64,000 nt of DNA from Nocardioides eburneiflavus (GCF_004785795.1 NZ_SRRO01000001.1:558001-622000); one strand, 5' to 3'; shown: positions 38,224 to 49,381, counted from the stretch's first letter. Notes: a model not told the origin generated them from the sequence alone. Program-made: numbers and translations.

Positions 38224-41200
38224 GTGAGCACGACACTGCGGGGCGGACAGCGGCTCGACGAGCCGGAGATGCCGGGCGGCCAGATCGTCCTGCAGCCACC
38301 GCCGGAGCTCCAGGAGGGCGAGGGCGCCGGCGGCGTGCTGATGAACGCCATCCCGATGCTGGGCAGCCTCGGCTCGATCGTGCTCGTCGCCACGATGGGC
38401 GGCGCCAACCGCAGCCGCAGCTTCCTCGCGGCCGGCATGTTCCTCTTCGCCACGCTCGGCTTCATCATCGTGCAGATCGACCGCCAGCGTAAGCAGCGCG
38501 CGCAGCAGGTCACCGGCTCGCGGACCGAGTACCTCCGCTACCTCAGCAACATCCGCAAGGTGGCCCGCGACGCGGCCGACCAGCAGCGCCGCGCGCTGAA
38601 CTGGCACCACCCCGAGCCGTCCGCCCTGCCCTCGCTCGCCGAGGACCGGACGCGGCTGTGGGAGCACACCGCCTCCGACGACAACTTCCTGCACGTGCGC
38701 TACGGCCTGTGCTCGCAGCCCCTGTCGCTCGAGCTGGTCCCCCCGGAGAGCGCGCCGGTGGACCAGGTCGACCCTGCCGCGGCGTCCGCCCTGCACCGGC
38801 TGCTGGTCGTCCACCGCCTCCAGCCCAACCTGCCGGCCTCGATCGACCTGCGCGCCTTCGACCGGATCGAGCTGTGCGGCGGCGCCGAGGAGGTCCGCTC
38901 GACCGCCCGCGCGATGATCTGCTCGGCGACGGCCTTCCAGAACCCCGACCAGCTGATCGTCGCCGTGCTCAGCTCCGAGCAGAACCTGACCCACTGGGAC
39001 TGGGTCAAGTGGCTGCCCCACGCCCAGAGCACCCGCGAGGCCGACGCGGTCGGCCCGATGCGGCTGGTGTCGACCTCGCTCGACGACCTGGGCAACCTGC
39101 TGCCGCCCGACCTCAGCGACCGGCCCCGGTTCGGCGCCGACGAGCGCGCGGCGACGCCGCACATCCTGCTCGTCATCGACGGCGGTCACCTGCCTCCCGG
39201 CAACCACATCGTCCCGCCCGACGGCCTCCACGGCGTGACGCTCCTCGACCTGCCGAGCCGCTGGGACGAGCTCGAGGACTCCACGCGCCTGCGCCTCGAG
39301 TTCGCCGACGCCCCCGACGAGCTCGGCAAGCGCCCCGTGCAGGCACTGCGGCTGCGCGGCGAGCCGGTCAAGGCGCTCGCCGACCAGTGCGACGTCGCCA
39401 CCGCGGAGGCGTTCGCCCGACGCATCGCCCCGCTCAAGACCGCGAGCGCCGAGTCCGCCTCGGCCGGCGGCGTCGTCGACATCACGTCCACGACGCCCGA
39501 CCACATGGACCTGCTCGGCCTCGGCGACATCTTCGCCTACGACCCCGCGACGGCGTGGCGCCCGCGTCCGGTCCGCGACCGGCTGCGCGTACCGATCGGC
39601 ATCGGCGACTCCGGCGGGCTGATCCACCTCGACATCAAGGAGTCCGCCCAGCAGGGCATGGGTCCCCACGGCCTCGTGATCGGTGCGACCGGCTCCGGGA
39701 AGTCGGAGTTCCTCCGCACGCTGGTGCTCGGCCTGGTGATGACCCACTCCTCCGAGCAGCTCAACCTCGTGCTCGTCGACTTCAAGGGTGGCGCCACCTT
39801 CGCCGGCATGGCCGACATGCCGCACGTGTCGGCCGTCATCACCAACCTCGCCAACGAGCTCACCCTCGTCGACCGCATGCAGGACGCCCTGTCCGGCGAG
39901 ATGACCCGACGCCAGGAGCTGCTGCGCGACGCCGGCAACTACGCCTCGGTCCGCGACTACGAGAAGGCCCGCGCCAACGGCGAGCCGCTCGAGCCGATGC
40001 CGTCGCTGTTCATCGTGGTCGACGAGTTCTCCGAGATGCTCTCGGCCAAGCCGGAGTTCATCGACCTCTTCGTCGCCATCGGCCGCCTCGGCCGCTCGCT
40101 CGGCCTGCACCTTCTCCTCGCCTCGCAGCGGCTCGAGGAGGGGCGCCTGCGCGGCCTCGAGTCCCACCTGTCCTACCGGGTCGGCCTGCGCACCTTCTCG
40201 GCCGGCGAGTCTCGCGCGGTGCTCGGCGTCCCGGACGCCTACGAGCTCCCCGCCGTGCCGGGCCTCGGCTACCTCAAGCCCGACCAGTCCACGCTGCTGC
40301 GGTTCAAGGCGGCGTACGTCTCGGGGCCGCCGTCGAGCCGCACCCGGGTCACGCGCGACGAGGGCGGCGCGATTCGCGGCATCCTGCCGTTCACCATCTC
40401 CGAGGTGCAGGCCCTCGAGCCGACCGAGGAGGTCACCGAGGTCGCGACACCGCAGCCGCAGCAGGGCGAGCAGCCGTCGCTGCTCGACATCGCCGTGCAG
40501 CGGATGGTCGGCAAGGGCCCGGAGGCGCACCAGGTGTGGCTGCCGCCGCTCGACGTGCCCGACACCCTCGACGAGCTCATGCCCGACCTCGTCGAGAGCC
40601 CCGACCTCGGGCTCACCTCGCCGCAGTGGCGCAACGTGCCCGGCCTGGTCATCCCGCTCGGCACCGTCGACCGCCCGCGCGAGCAGCGCCGCGACACCAT
40701 GACGCTCAACCTCACCGGCGCCGCCGGCCACGTCGCCGTCGTCGGCGGGCCGCGCTCGGGCAAGAGCACCCTCCTGCGCAGCATCGTCACGAGCATGGCG
40801 CTGGTGACGACCCCGCTGGAGTCGCAGTTCTTCGTCCTCGACTTCGGTGGCGGCACGTTCGCCCCGCTGACCCGGCTGCCGCACGTCTCGGGCGTCGCGA
40901 CGCGCTCCGAGCCCGACGTCGTACGCCGGGTGATGGCCGAGGTCGAGGGCATCGTCGACCGGCGTGAGGCCTACTTCCGCGAGAACGGCATCGACTCCAT
41001 CGAGACCTACCGCTCGCGGCGCACCCAGGGGCGCGCCGACGACGGCTGGGGCGACGTCTTCCTCGTCATCGACGGCTGGAGCACGTTGCGCGCGGAGTTC
41101 GACAACCTCGAGATGGAGATCCAGCAGCTCGCCGCGCGCGGCCTCACCTTCGGCCTGCACATCGTCACCGCGTCCACCCGCTGGGCCGACTTCCGCGCCG

Positions 41201-42219
41201 CGATGCGCGACGTCTTCGGCTCCAAGCTGGAGCTGCGCCTCGGCGACCCGCTCGACTCCGAGGTCGACCGGAAGGTCGCCGCCCTCGTGCCGGTCGGCCG
41301 CCCCGGACGCGGCCTGGTGCCGTCCAAGCTGCACTTCCTCGGCGCGCTCCCGCGCATCGACGGCGACGGCAGCGCCGACACGCTCGGCGACGGCGTCGAC
41401 GACCTCATCGACCGGATGGCGGCGGCCTGGAAGGGCCCGCAGGGTCCCAAGCTGCGCCTGCTGCCCGAGCTGGTCACCCTCGAGGCGATCCGCGAGGACG
41501 CGGTGCGCCGCCAGGTCCCCGAGAAGCAGATCCTGCTCGGCATCAACGAGAAGGAGCTCGCGCCCATCGGCCTCGACGTCGACGCCGAGCCGCACATGCT
41601 CATCTTCGGCGACGGCCAGTCGGGCAAGAGCGCCCTGCTGCGCACGTACGTCCACGAGATCATGCGCACGCGCACCCCCAAGGAGGCGCAGATCGTCCTC
41701 GTCGACTACCGCCGCTCGATGCTCGGCGAGGTCCCCGACGAGTACCTGCTCAACTACCTCACCTCCGCCACCCAGGCCACGCCGACGCTCAAGGACATCG
41801 CGAGCTACCTCGAGGGCCGGATCCCGGGCCCCGACGTGACGCCCGAGCAGCTGCGCAACAGGTCGTGGTGGACCGGGGCCGAGGTGTTCGTCGTGGTCGA
41901 CGACTACGACCTGGTCGCGACGGCGCAGTCCTCGCCCGTCTCGTCGCTGCAGCCGCTGATGGCGCAGGCGCGCGACGTCGGGCTGCACGTCGTCGTGGCG
42001 CGGCGTACGGGTGGTGCGTCCCGCGCGCTCTACGAGCCCGTCATCCAGTCGCTGCGCGACCTCGCGATGCCCGGCGTGATGCTGTCGGGCCCGCGCGACG
42101 AGGGCGTCCTCATCGGCAACCTCCGCCCGCAGCCGGCCCCCGAGGGCCGCGCGCGCGTCGTGACCCGCGACGGGGGGACGCAGACCGCGCAGCTGGCCTG
42201 GCTCGAGCCGACGATGTGA
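38224..42219 (+). CDS. eccC: type VII secretion ATPase EccC (EccCa-EccCb fused)
   Basis: The 1331-residue FtsK/SpoIIIE-type motor of the ESX machine. Two membrane helices near 38-80 precede three ATPase domains: Walker A GATGSGKSE at about 487 with Walker B FIVVDEFSE; GGPRSGKST at about 841 with VFLVIDGWS; and GDGQSGKSA at about 1129 with VFVVVDDYD. The first domain looks catalytically complete (Lys and acidic DE); the second and third have DG and DD in place of DE, as in known EccC proteins, where they bind substrate signals. GTG 38224 begins MSTTLRGGQRLDEPEMPGGQI. It is the only ESX core gene on the plus strand. Confidence 0.96.
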   Translation: MSTTLRGGQRLDEPEMPGGQIVLQPPPELQEGEGAGGVLMNAIPMLGSLGSIVLVATMGGANRSRSFLAAGMFLFATLGFIIVQIDRQRKQRAQQVTGSRTEYLRYLSNIRKVARDAADQQRRALNWHHPEPSALPSLAEDRTRLWEHTASDDNFLHVRYGLCSQPLSLELVPPESAPVDQVDPAAASALHRLLVVHRLQPNLPASIDLRAFDRIELCGGAEEVRSTARAMICSATAFQNPDQLIVAVLSSEQNLTHWDWVKWLPHAQSTREADAVGPMRLVSTSLDDLGNLLPPDLSDRPRFGADERAATPHILLVIDGGHLPPGNHIVPPDGLHGVTLLDLPSRWDELEDSTRLRLEFADAPDELGKRPVQALRLRGEPVKALADQCDVATAEAFARRIAPLKTASAESASAGGVVDITSTTPDHMDLLGLGDIFAYDPATAWRPRPVRDRLRVPIGIGDSGGLIHLDIKESAQQGMGPHGLVIGATGSGKSEFLRTLVLGLVMTHSSEQLNLVLVDFKGGATFAGMADMPHVSAVITNLANELTLVDRMQDALSGEMTRRQELLRDAGNYASVRDYEKARANGEPLEPMPSLFIVVDEFSEMLSAKPEFIDLFVAIGRLGRSLGLHLLLASQRLEEGRLRGLESHLSYRVGLRTFSAGESRAVLGVPDAYELPAVPGLGYLKPDQSTLLRFKAAYVSGPPSSRTRVTRDEGGAIRGILPFTISEVQALEPTEEVTEVATPQPQQGEQPSLLDIAVQRMVGKGPEAHQVWLPPLDVPDTLDELMPDLVESPDLGLTSPQWRNVPGLVIPLGTVDRPREQRRDTMTLNLTGAAGHVAVVGGPRSGKSTLLRSIVTSMALVTTPLESQFFVLDFGGGTFAPLTRLPHVSGVATRSEPDVVRRVMAEVEGIVDRREAYFRENGIDSIETYRSRRTQGRADDGWGDVFLVIDGWSTLRAEFDNLEMEIQQLAARGLTFGLHIVTASTRWADFRAAMRDVFGSKLELRLGDPLDSEVDRKVAALVPVGRPGRGLVPSKLHFLGALPRIDGDGSADTLGDGVDDLIDRMAAAWKGPQGPKLRLLPELVTLEAIREDAVRRQVPEKQILLGINEKELAPIGLDVDAEPHMLIFGDGQSGKSALLRTYVHEIMRTRTPKEAQIVLVDYRRSMLGEVPDEYLLNYLTSATQATPTLKDIASYLEGRIPGPDVTPEQLRNRSWWTGAEVFVVVDDYDLVATAQSSPVSSLQPLMAQARDVGLHVVVARRTGGASRALYEPVIQSLRDLAMPGVMLSGPRDEGVLIGNLRPQPAPEGRARVVTRDGGTQTAQLAWLEPTM

Positions 42220-42222
42220 GCG

Positions 42223-43857
42223 TCAGCGGCGCCCGCTCTTGAACATCCCGCGCGCGATCTCGCGGGCGGCGGTGCGCATGAAGTCCTTGAACGCCGTCGA
42301 CTTCACGACGGTCTCCATCATCGAGTCCGGTTCCGCGGCGGGCTTGCGCGTCGACCTCTGCGTCGACTTCTCGGTGACGCGCGCGTTCTTCTGCTCGCGC
42401 GCCATCTCCTTGATCCGGGCGTCCTCGGCGGCCTTGCGCGCACCCTCCTCGAGCTTCTTGGCGAGGAGCTCGCGGGCGGACTCGCGGTCGATGGCCCCGG
42501 CGTACCTCGCGGTGAGCGGGGACGCCGCGACGGCGGCCTCCATCGCGGACGCCTCCGCCGCGTCCATCAGCGACTCGGGCGCCCGCAACCGGGTCCAGGC
42601 GACCGGGGTGGGTGCCCCGCGCTCGTTCATGACCGTCACGACGGCCTCGCCGATCCCCAGCGACGTGATCACCTCGCCGAGGTCGTCGTAGGCGCTGGTC
42701 GGATAGGTGTTCACGGTCGCCTTCAGCGCCTTGGCGTCGTTGGGGGTGTGCGCCCGGAGCTGGTGCTGGATCCGCGAGCCGAGCTGGGCGAGCACCTCGT
42801 CGGGGACGTCGGTGGGCGACTGCGTCACGAAGAAGACGCCCACGCCCTTGGAGCGGATGAGCCGTACGGTCTGGGCGATCTGGTCGAGGAAGGCGTCGGA
42901 GGCGTCGTCGAAGAGCAGGTGCGCCTCGTCGAAGAAGAAGACCAGCTTGGGCTTGTCGAGGTCGCCCTCCTCGGGCAGGTCGTGGAACAGGTCCGCGAGC
43001 AGCCACATGAGGAAGGTCGAGAACAGGGCGGGGCGGTCCTGGAGGTTCGGCAGCTCGAGGAGGCTGACGATGCCGCGGCCGTCCTCGGTCGTGCGCAGGA
43101 ACTCCTTCGTCTCGAACTCGGGCTCGCCGAAGAACACGTCGGCGCCCTGTGCCTCGAACGCGACCAGCTCGCGCAGGATCACCCCGGCCGTCTGCGGCGA
43201 GAGCCCGCCGATCGTCTTGAGCTCGGCCTTCCCGGCCTCGTCGCCGGTGAGGTACTGCAGGACGGCACGCAGGTCGGCGAGGTCGAGCAGGGGCAGGCCC
43301 TGCTTGTCGCAGTAGTAGAAGACCAGGCTGAGCGAGGACTCCTGGGTCTCGTTGAGGCCGAGCACCTTGGCCAGCAGCGTCGGGCCGAACGCGCTCATCG
43401 TGACCCGGACCGGCACGCCGATGCCCTCGCCGCCGATGGCGTAGAACTCCGTCGGGAAGCCGGTCGCGGTCCACTGCTGGCCGACGCTGGACGTACGCGC
43501 AGTGAGCTTGTCGCTCGGCTCGCCGGGGACGCTGATGCCGGACAGGTCGCCCTTGATGTCGGCGGCGAAGACCGGGACGCCGTGGGCGCTGAGCTGCTCG
43601 GCGAGCAGCTGGAGGGTCTTCGTCTTGCCGGTGCCGGTGGCGCCCGCGACGAGGCCGTGGCGGTTGAGCATGCCGAGCGGGATCCGGACCCGTACGTCGG
43701 CGAGGTTCTCCGCGTCGAGCATCAGGCCGCCGAGCTCGAGGGCCGGGCCCTCGAAGCGGTAGCCGGCGGCGACCGCCTCCGAGATCGGGTCGGCCGGAGC
43801 TGCCGGCTCCGGCGCGGCCTCGGTCGGCGTCGGCTCTGCCTCAGGGGTCTCGGTCAT
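42223..43857 (-). CDS. HerA-like helicase / DUF853 ATPase
   Basis: A 544-residue P-loop NTPase: Walker A GATGTGKT at 72-79, Walker B LVFFFDEAHLLF near 305, sensor region FFVTQSPTDVPDEV. This is the DUF853/YjgR-type group of HerA-FtsK ATPases. A Glu/Pro/Ala-rich N-terminal 25 residues and a basic, Lys/Arg-rich C-terminus (KNARVTEKSTQRSTRK) flank the ATPase core. The function is unknown; DNA translocation is possible. It is convergent with eccC, ending 3 bp away, and is not likely part of the ESX machine. Confidence 0.9.
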   Translation of the reverse strand: MTETPEAEPTPTEAAPEPAAPADPISEAVAAGYRFEGPALELGGLMLDAENLADVRVRIPLGMLNRHGLVAGATGTGKTKTLQLLAEQLSAHGVPVFAADIKGDLSGISVPGEPSDKLTARTSSVGQQWTATGFPTEFYAIGGEGIGVPVRVTMSAFGPTLLAKVLGLNETQESSLSLVFYYCDKQGLPLLDLADLRAVLQYLTGDEAGKAELKTIGGLSPQTAGVILRELVAFEAQGADVFFGEPEFETKEFLRTTEDGRGIVSLLELPNLQDRPALFSTFLMWLLADLFHDLPEEGDLDKPKLVFFFDEAHLLFDDASDAFLDQIAQTVRLIRSKGVGVFFVTQSPTDVPDEVLAQLGSRIQHQLRAHTPNDAKALKATVNTYPTSAYDDLGEVITSLGIGEAVVTVMNERGAPTPVAWTRLRAPESLMDAAEASAMEAAVAASPLTARYAGAIDRESARELLAKKLEEGARKAAEDARIKEMAREQKNARVTEKSTQRSTRKPAAEPDSMMETVVKSTAFKDFMRTAAREIARGMFKSGRR

Positions 43858-44014
43858 GTCGCGAGCCTAGCTGCGAGCGACGGAGTCGCGCGGAGCGTGG
43901 CGAGGGAGGTCGAGTAGCCCCGCGCACGAGGCACGAGGTCGCGACGGGCGTATCGAGACCCGGAGCCTGGCCAGCGCGTGGGGCGACGACGAGGGCGTCG
44001 ATATAGTCACCGGC

Positions 44015-44311
44015 GTGATCTTCAAGCGGGTGGGCGACGGCCGGCCCTACCCCGACCACGGGCTGGACTCGCGCGGCTGGGCGGACCTGCCCCCGCGCCA
44101 GGTGCGGCTCGACGAGCTGGTGACCACCAAGGACACCCTCCGCCTCGACGCCCTGCTCGACGAGGACTCGACGTTCTACGGCGACCTGTTCGCCCACGTC
44201 GTGGAGTGGCGCGGCGACCTCTACCTCGAGGACGGCCTGCACCGCGCGCTGCGGGCCGCGCTCCAGCAGCGCAGCGTGCTGCACGCCCGCGTGCACCAGG
44301 CGGACGGCTGA
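44015..44311 (+). CDS. small conserved actinobacterial protein ('VapB-like' by databases)
   Basis: A 98-residue protein (MIFKRVGDGRPYPDHGLDSRGWADLPPRQVRLDELVTT) of a highly conserved actinobacterial family often labelled VapB antitoxin. No VapC gene is adjacent. Its 3' end overlaps the start of a LytR C-terminal-domain protein by one base (TGATG), a pairing that suggests an envelope-linked role instead. No RBS-supported alternative start; no membrane helix. Confidence 0.82.
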   Translation: MIFKRVGDGRPYPDHGLDSRGWADLPPRQVRLDELVTTKDTLRLDALLDEDSTFYGDLFAHVVEWRGDLYLEDGLHRALRAALQQRSVLHARVHQADG

Positions 44312-44814
44312 TGAGCGGCGCCCTCCGGTCCGCCCTCACGCTCGCGGTGCTCGCCGTGCTGGTGCTCATCGCCGCGGTGTGGGGCTGGGCCGCGCTGACG
44401 GCGCCGCTCCCCCGGGAGGAGCCCGTCGCGATCTGCGAGGACGAGACCGTCACCGCCGGCTCGGAGGTGCGCCGCGACCAGGTCGTGGTCAGCGTCTTCA
44501 ACGGGAGCGGGCGCAGCGGCCTGGCGGGCGCGACGAGCGCGCAGCTCGCCGAGCGGGGCTTCGTGGAGGGCGACATCGGCGACTCCCCCCTGCCTGCGAC
44601 CACCACCCAGATCTGGTCCGCCGACCCGACGAACCCCGCGGTCCTGCTCGTCAAGAGGCAGTTCAGGAGGGCCGAGGTCGTGCAGGGCGAGGCCCTCGGC
44701 CCGGGCATCGTCGTCGTGGTCGGCGAGAACTTCCAGGCGCTGCGCAAGAAGCAGGTCGAGTCCGTCGTCACCAAGGCCGACGCCACCTACTGCCGGGCCA
44801 CCGGCTCGGAGTGA
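44311..44814 (+). CDS. membrane-anchored LytR C-terminal-domain protein
   Basis: A 167-residue protein: one N-terminal membrane helix (LTLAVLAVLVLIAAVWGWAAL), then an outer LytR_cpsA_psr C-terminal domain (VVVSVFNGSGRSGLAGATSAQLAERGF; VLLVKRQF). The catalytic LCP domain is absent. Such stand-alone domains occur across actinobacteria and may bind wall glycopolymer. Two Cys (ICED, TYCR) flank the domain and may pair. Translation is coupled to the upstream 98-residue protein. Confidence 0.88.
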   Translation: MSGALRSALTLAVLAVLVLIAAVWGWAALTAPLPREEPVAICEDETVTAGSEVRRDQVVVSVFNGSGRSGLAGATSAQLAERGFVEGDIGDSPLPATTTQIWSADPTNPAVLLVKRQFRRAEVVQGEALGPGIVVVVGENFQALRKKQVESVVTKADATYCRATGSE

Positions 44815-44872
44815 CCCGCGCGGCCCGGCCGGTCGACGGTCCGACGGGTCGGCGGGCCGACGTCCGTACGGG

Positions 44873-46396
<1,524 letters not shown>

Positions 46397-46596
46397 GCAC
46401 ACCTCGTGTCGCTCGCGGGTTCGGGACCGTGCCGATCCTATCGGCCACCAGGTGCCCGGGCGGCGGCCTTCACCGGCCGTGGACGCCTCGGGCGTGGACC
46501 TGCCCGGAGCCTCGTTGGGGCAGAATCAAGCCGCCGGAAGGACGTTTGACGGACCGGGTCCGCGGGTAGGCATGCACCGACGAAAGGGTGTGATCG

Positions 46597-47031
46597 ATGT
46601 ACGGCGACACCGCCGCCGGGCGCAAGCGCGTCGCGCAGCTGCGGGAGCAGGGTGGCGACATCCGCGCCCTCGCCGCTCGACTCGTCGCGCAGGCCGAGGC
46701 CGTCCCGTGGCACGGCAAGGCGGCCGACGCGATGCGCGAGCGCATCAAGGAGCGCGCCGACCACCTGCGTGCCGCGGCCGGCCACCACGAGACCGCAGCC
46801 GACTCCCTGGCCCGGCACCTGCAGGAGGTCGACACGCTCAAGGAGGCGATCGACACCCGCGCCCACAAGGCCACCGCCCTCGTCGAGGACGCCCGCACGC
46901 GCGCCAGCGAGGCCGCGGGTCCGGACGGGACCCCGGCCGAGGCGGACCCGACCGACGCCTCCCTGCTCGCCTTCGACCCTCCGCCCGCCGGTCACAAGGA
47001 CTGGCTGACCGTCACGCTCCCGGGGCTCTGA
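46597..47031 (+). CDS. WXG100-like ESX accessory protein
   Basis: A 144-residue protein whose first 100 residues are helical, with W-H-G at the turn (AVPWHGKAADAMRER). The remainder is an Ala/Pro/Asp-rich tail ending WLTVTLPGL. The fold fits WXG100/DUF-type ESX substrates, but it is longer and lacks a clear YxxxD. It is 1 bp upstream of the EspG-like gene, so the two form an operon. This is likely an ESX substrate or toxin-linked helper. Confidence 0.75.
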   Translation: MYGDTAAGRKRVAQLREQGGDIRALAARLVAQAEAVPWHGKAADAMRERIKERADHLRAAAGHHETAADSLARHLQEVDTLKEAIDTRAHKATALVEDARTRASEAAGPDGTPAEADPTDASLLAFDPPPAGHKDWLTVTLPGL

Positions 47032-47032
47032 C

Positions 47033-47982
47033 ATGGTGACCATCGACCTGACCACGCCGCCCCCGCCGCCGACCAGCCTCCTGGACGGCATGGCGCGGCG
47101 CCTCGCCCTCACCCTGCCCGAGCTGCGCCTGGTAGCCGAGCTCGCCGGCGGCGCCCCACTACCCTTCGACGTGCTGCCCGACGCCGACGAGGCCAGCGGC
47201 GCCGGGTCGCTCTCGGGGCGTCTCGGCCGCGGTCGCGGTGCCGTCGAGGACACCGCCTACTCCGATGCCCTCGGCACGCTCCACGACCCGCACGACACGC
47301 TGCGCCGCCGCGGCCTGCTGACCGACGACGGAGCCGACCCGGGCGTCGTGGGCGCCGTCGGCCTGCTGGCGACGCCGCGGCTCGCGCTCGACATCGACGT
47401 CGCCGCGGGCACCACCCAGGTCAAGGCCTGGCACCGCCAGACCGGCCACGCGGTCGCGAGCCTGTCCACCTGCGACGGCATCGTCTTCGAGCTCGCCTGG
47501 TTCCCGGTCGAGCAGTGGACCACCGAGCTGGCCCGCGTCACCGCACCTCCGGAGGACCTGCCCGTCGGCGCCTCCCAGGTGCCGGAGGTCCTCGACGTCC
47601 CCTACGCCCTCGCCGACGCCGTCGGCGAGGCGCTCAGGTCGGGCCGCTCCGACCTCGTCCCGGTGCTCGTCGGCCAGTCCGGCGGTCCGGTCGTCGCCGA
47701 CGGCGACGAGCTCGGCGACGCCGAGGCGGCCGCGGCCGTGTCGGCCGTGCACGCCGAGAGCCGCGGGCGCCTCCGGATCCTCGCCGCGGAGGTCTCCGAG
47801 CGCGCCACGACGTCGGTCGGCGTGGTGTCCTGGGTCCTGCTCAAGGACGGCTGGCACTCCCTGACCCCCGCCACGACGACGGTGCGCGCGTCGCGGTCGT
47901 ACGGGTGGACCCCGACGACCTGGCCACCGAGCTCGCACCCGTGCTGGCCCAGGTCTCCCTCCGAGAGGACCCGTCGACGTGA
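47033..47982 (+). pseudogene. EspG-like ESX chaperone, frameshifted near the C-terminus
   Basis: About 316 residues with EspG-family character: N-terminal LTLPELRLVAELAGGAPLPF, a middle beta region (LALDIDVAAGTTQVKAWHR), and the C-terminal RVAVVRVDPDDLATELAPVLAQV. The reading frame breaks at the C5 run 47865-47869: one more C would give LTPRHDDGARVAVV and run to TGA at 47980-47982. As sequenced, the frame instead fuses straight into the next gene. EspG proteins are cytoplasmic chaperones of ESX substrates. The family call is moderate, from pattern only. Confidence 0.6.
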
Positions 47983-48052
47983 AGCCACCCCACGGTCTTC
48001 TCGGCCTCCTCCGCTGCGCTCCCCCGTCCGACAACACCGCAGGGACCCCGAC

Positions 48053-49381
48053 GTGAGCGACCTCGACATCCCCCGCACCCACGCCACCGACACCCCCGAG
48101 GAGGCCTCGGCGAGCGTCGCGGCCGACAAGTACGACCAGATGCTCGCGCTGGCCGACCTCTTCGACACCTCCGGCAACGAGATGCGCACCAGGGCCCGGC
48201 TCGGCACCGAGATCCTCGGCGACGACGACGTGGTGGACTCGGGCGAGCTCTCGAGGGCGACGTGGGGCCAGGCAGAGGAGGACATCCGCGCCACCACCAC
48301 CGGCAAGCACGGCCTCCTCACCCGGTCCGTCGAGCTCGACGCGGACGCCCTCGTCGTACGCGCCACGGTGCTGACCTACCGCTGGATCGACGAGCTCCAG
48401 GAGGCGGCCTACAAGACCCTCGGCTCCATCGCCGGTCGTGCCATCGGCTACCTCGCCCCCGAGGTGGCGCTCGGCGGTGCGATCGTCAGCGCCGGCCTCA
48501 TCGAGACCGACACGCTGGACCGCGACGGCGTCACGGCCTACCTCAACGAGCTCGCCGAGAACAACCCCGACCTGATGGACCACCTGTCGGGCGGGGGCGG
48601 CCTGCTCGACGGCCTGCACATGCGCTCGCTGCTCACCGCGGGCGTGCTGGCCTCCGACCAGGGCGCCCATGCCGCTCGCGGCGGACTGCGGGCGATCGGC
48701 GTGGAGCCGTTCGGCACCGACGCCGTCTCCGCCTTCCGCGACTCCGCCGGCTCCTTCGTCGAGGCCAGCGAGCCCGAGCCGCAGGTCGGCACGCTCACCG
48801 GCGCCGCGCCGCGCTCGCTCGAGGAGCTGATGGCCAACCTGCTGGCCGAGGACCGCAAGATCAGCGTCCAGCGGGTCGGCGCCGGCCGCTACATCGCCTA
48901 CCTGCCCGGCACCCTGGGCCACGAGCCCGGACGACTGCGCCTCGTGGGGGCCGACCCGACGACGTCGGCCGACCACGTCATCAGGGCGATCGAGCAGGCA
49001 GTGACCGAGGACGACGCCCGCGTGATGCTCGTCGGCTCGGCGACCGGCGGCACGATCGCCGCCGAGATCGCGGCCAGCGCCTCGTCCGAGCGGTTCGTCG
49101 TCGACCAGGTCGTCACCGCCGGCGCCCCGTCGGCGCAGGTGCCACGCATCCCGGAGGCGACCCGCGTCCTGTCGCTGGAGGACCGCTCCGACCCCGTGGC
49201 ACTGCTCGGCTCCCTGATCAACGCCCGGACCGCCAACCGGCTCACCGTGGTCTTCGACGGCGGCGACGCCGAGGGCACCCCGCTCTACGTCGCCGGGGCG
49301 AAGGCCGCCGACGTCGCGGAGCACCCCGAGCTGCGCGCCGAGATCACCCGGATGCAGGACCTCGGCTACCTGGTCGGGTGA
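48053..49381 (+). CDS. ESX-linked protein with dead alpha/beta-hydrolase-like domain
   Basis: A 442-residue protein from GTG 48053 (AGGG upstream). Residues about 1-180 are helical, like the N-terminal part of ESX-exported toxins. The second half (about 270-440) resembles an alpha/beta hydrolase: YIAYLPGTL strand, then VMLVGSATGGTIAAEIAAS, where the usual G-x-S-x-G elbow reads G-S-A-T-G and the nucleophile is lost, then VVTAGAPSAQVPRIPEATRVLSLEDRSDPV. It overlaps the convergent VWA gene by 16 bp. Inferred to be a non-catalytic ESX effector or binding protein. Confidence 0.7.
   Translation: MSDLDIPRTHATDTPEEASASVAADKYDQMLALADLFDTSGNEMRTRARLGTEILGDDDVVDSGELSRATWGQAEEDIRATTTGKHGLLTRSVELDADALVVRATVLTYRWIDELQEAAYKTLGSIAGRAIGYLAPEVALGGAIVSAGLIETDTLDRDGVTAYLNELAENNPDLMDHLSGGGGLLDGLHMRSLLTAGVLASDQGAHAARGGLRAIGVEPFGTDAVSAFRDSAGSFVEASEPEPQVGTLTGAAPRSLEELMANLLAEDRKISVQRVGAGRYIAYLPGTLGHEPGRLRLVGADPTTSADHVIRAIEQAVTEDDARVMLVGSATGGTIAAEIAASASSERFVVDQVVTAGAPSAQVPRIPEATRVLSLEDRSDPVALLGSLINARTANRLTVVFDGGDAEGTPLYVAGAKAADVAEHPELRAEITRMQDLGYLVG

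Noticed and set aside
36730..41988. A 1752-codon minus-strand open frame opposite eccC
   Set aside because: Beyond 38109 it is the antisense of eccC, and its residues are the repetitive Arg/Asp/Val pattern produced by GC-rich shadow frames. Only the 3' part (36730-38109) is a real gene.
44015..44311. A VapBC toxin-antitoxin module
   Set aside because: No PIN-domain VapC neighbour; the paired gene is a LytR_C membrane protein.
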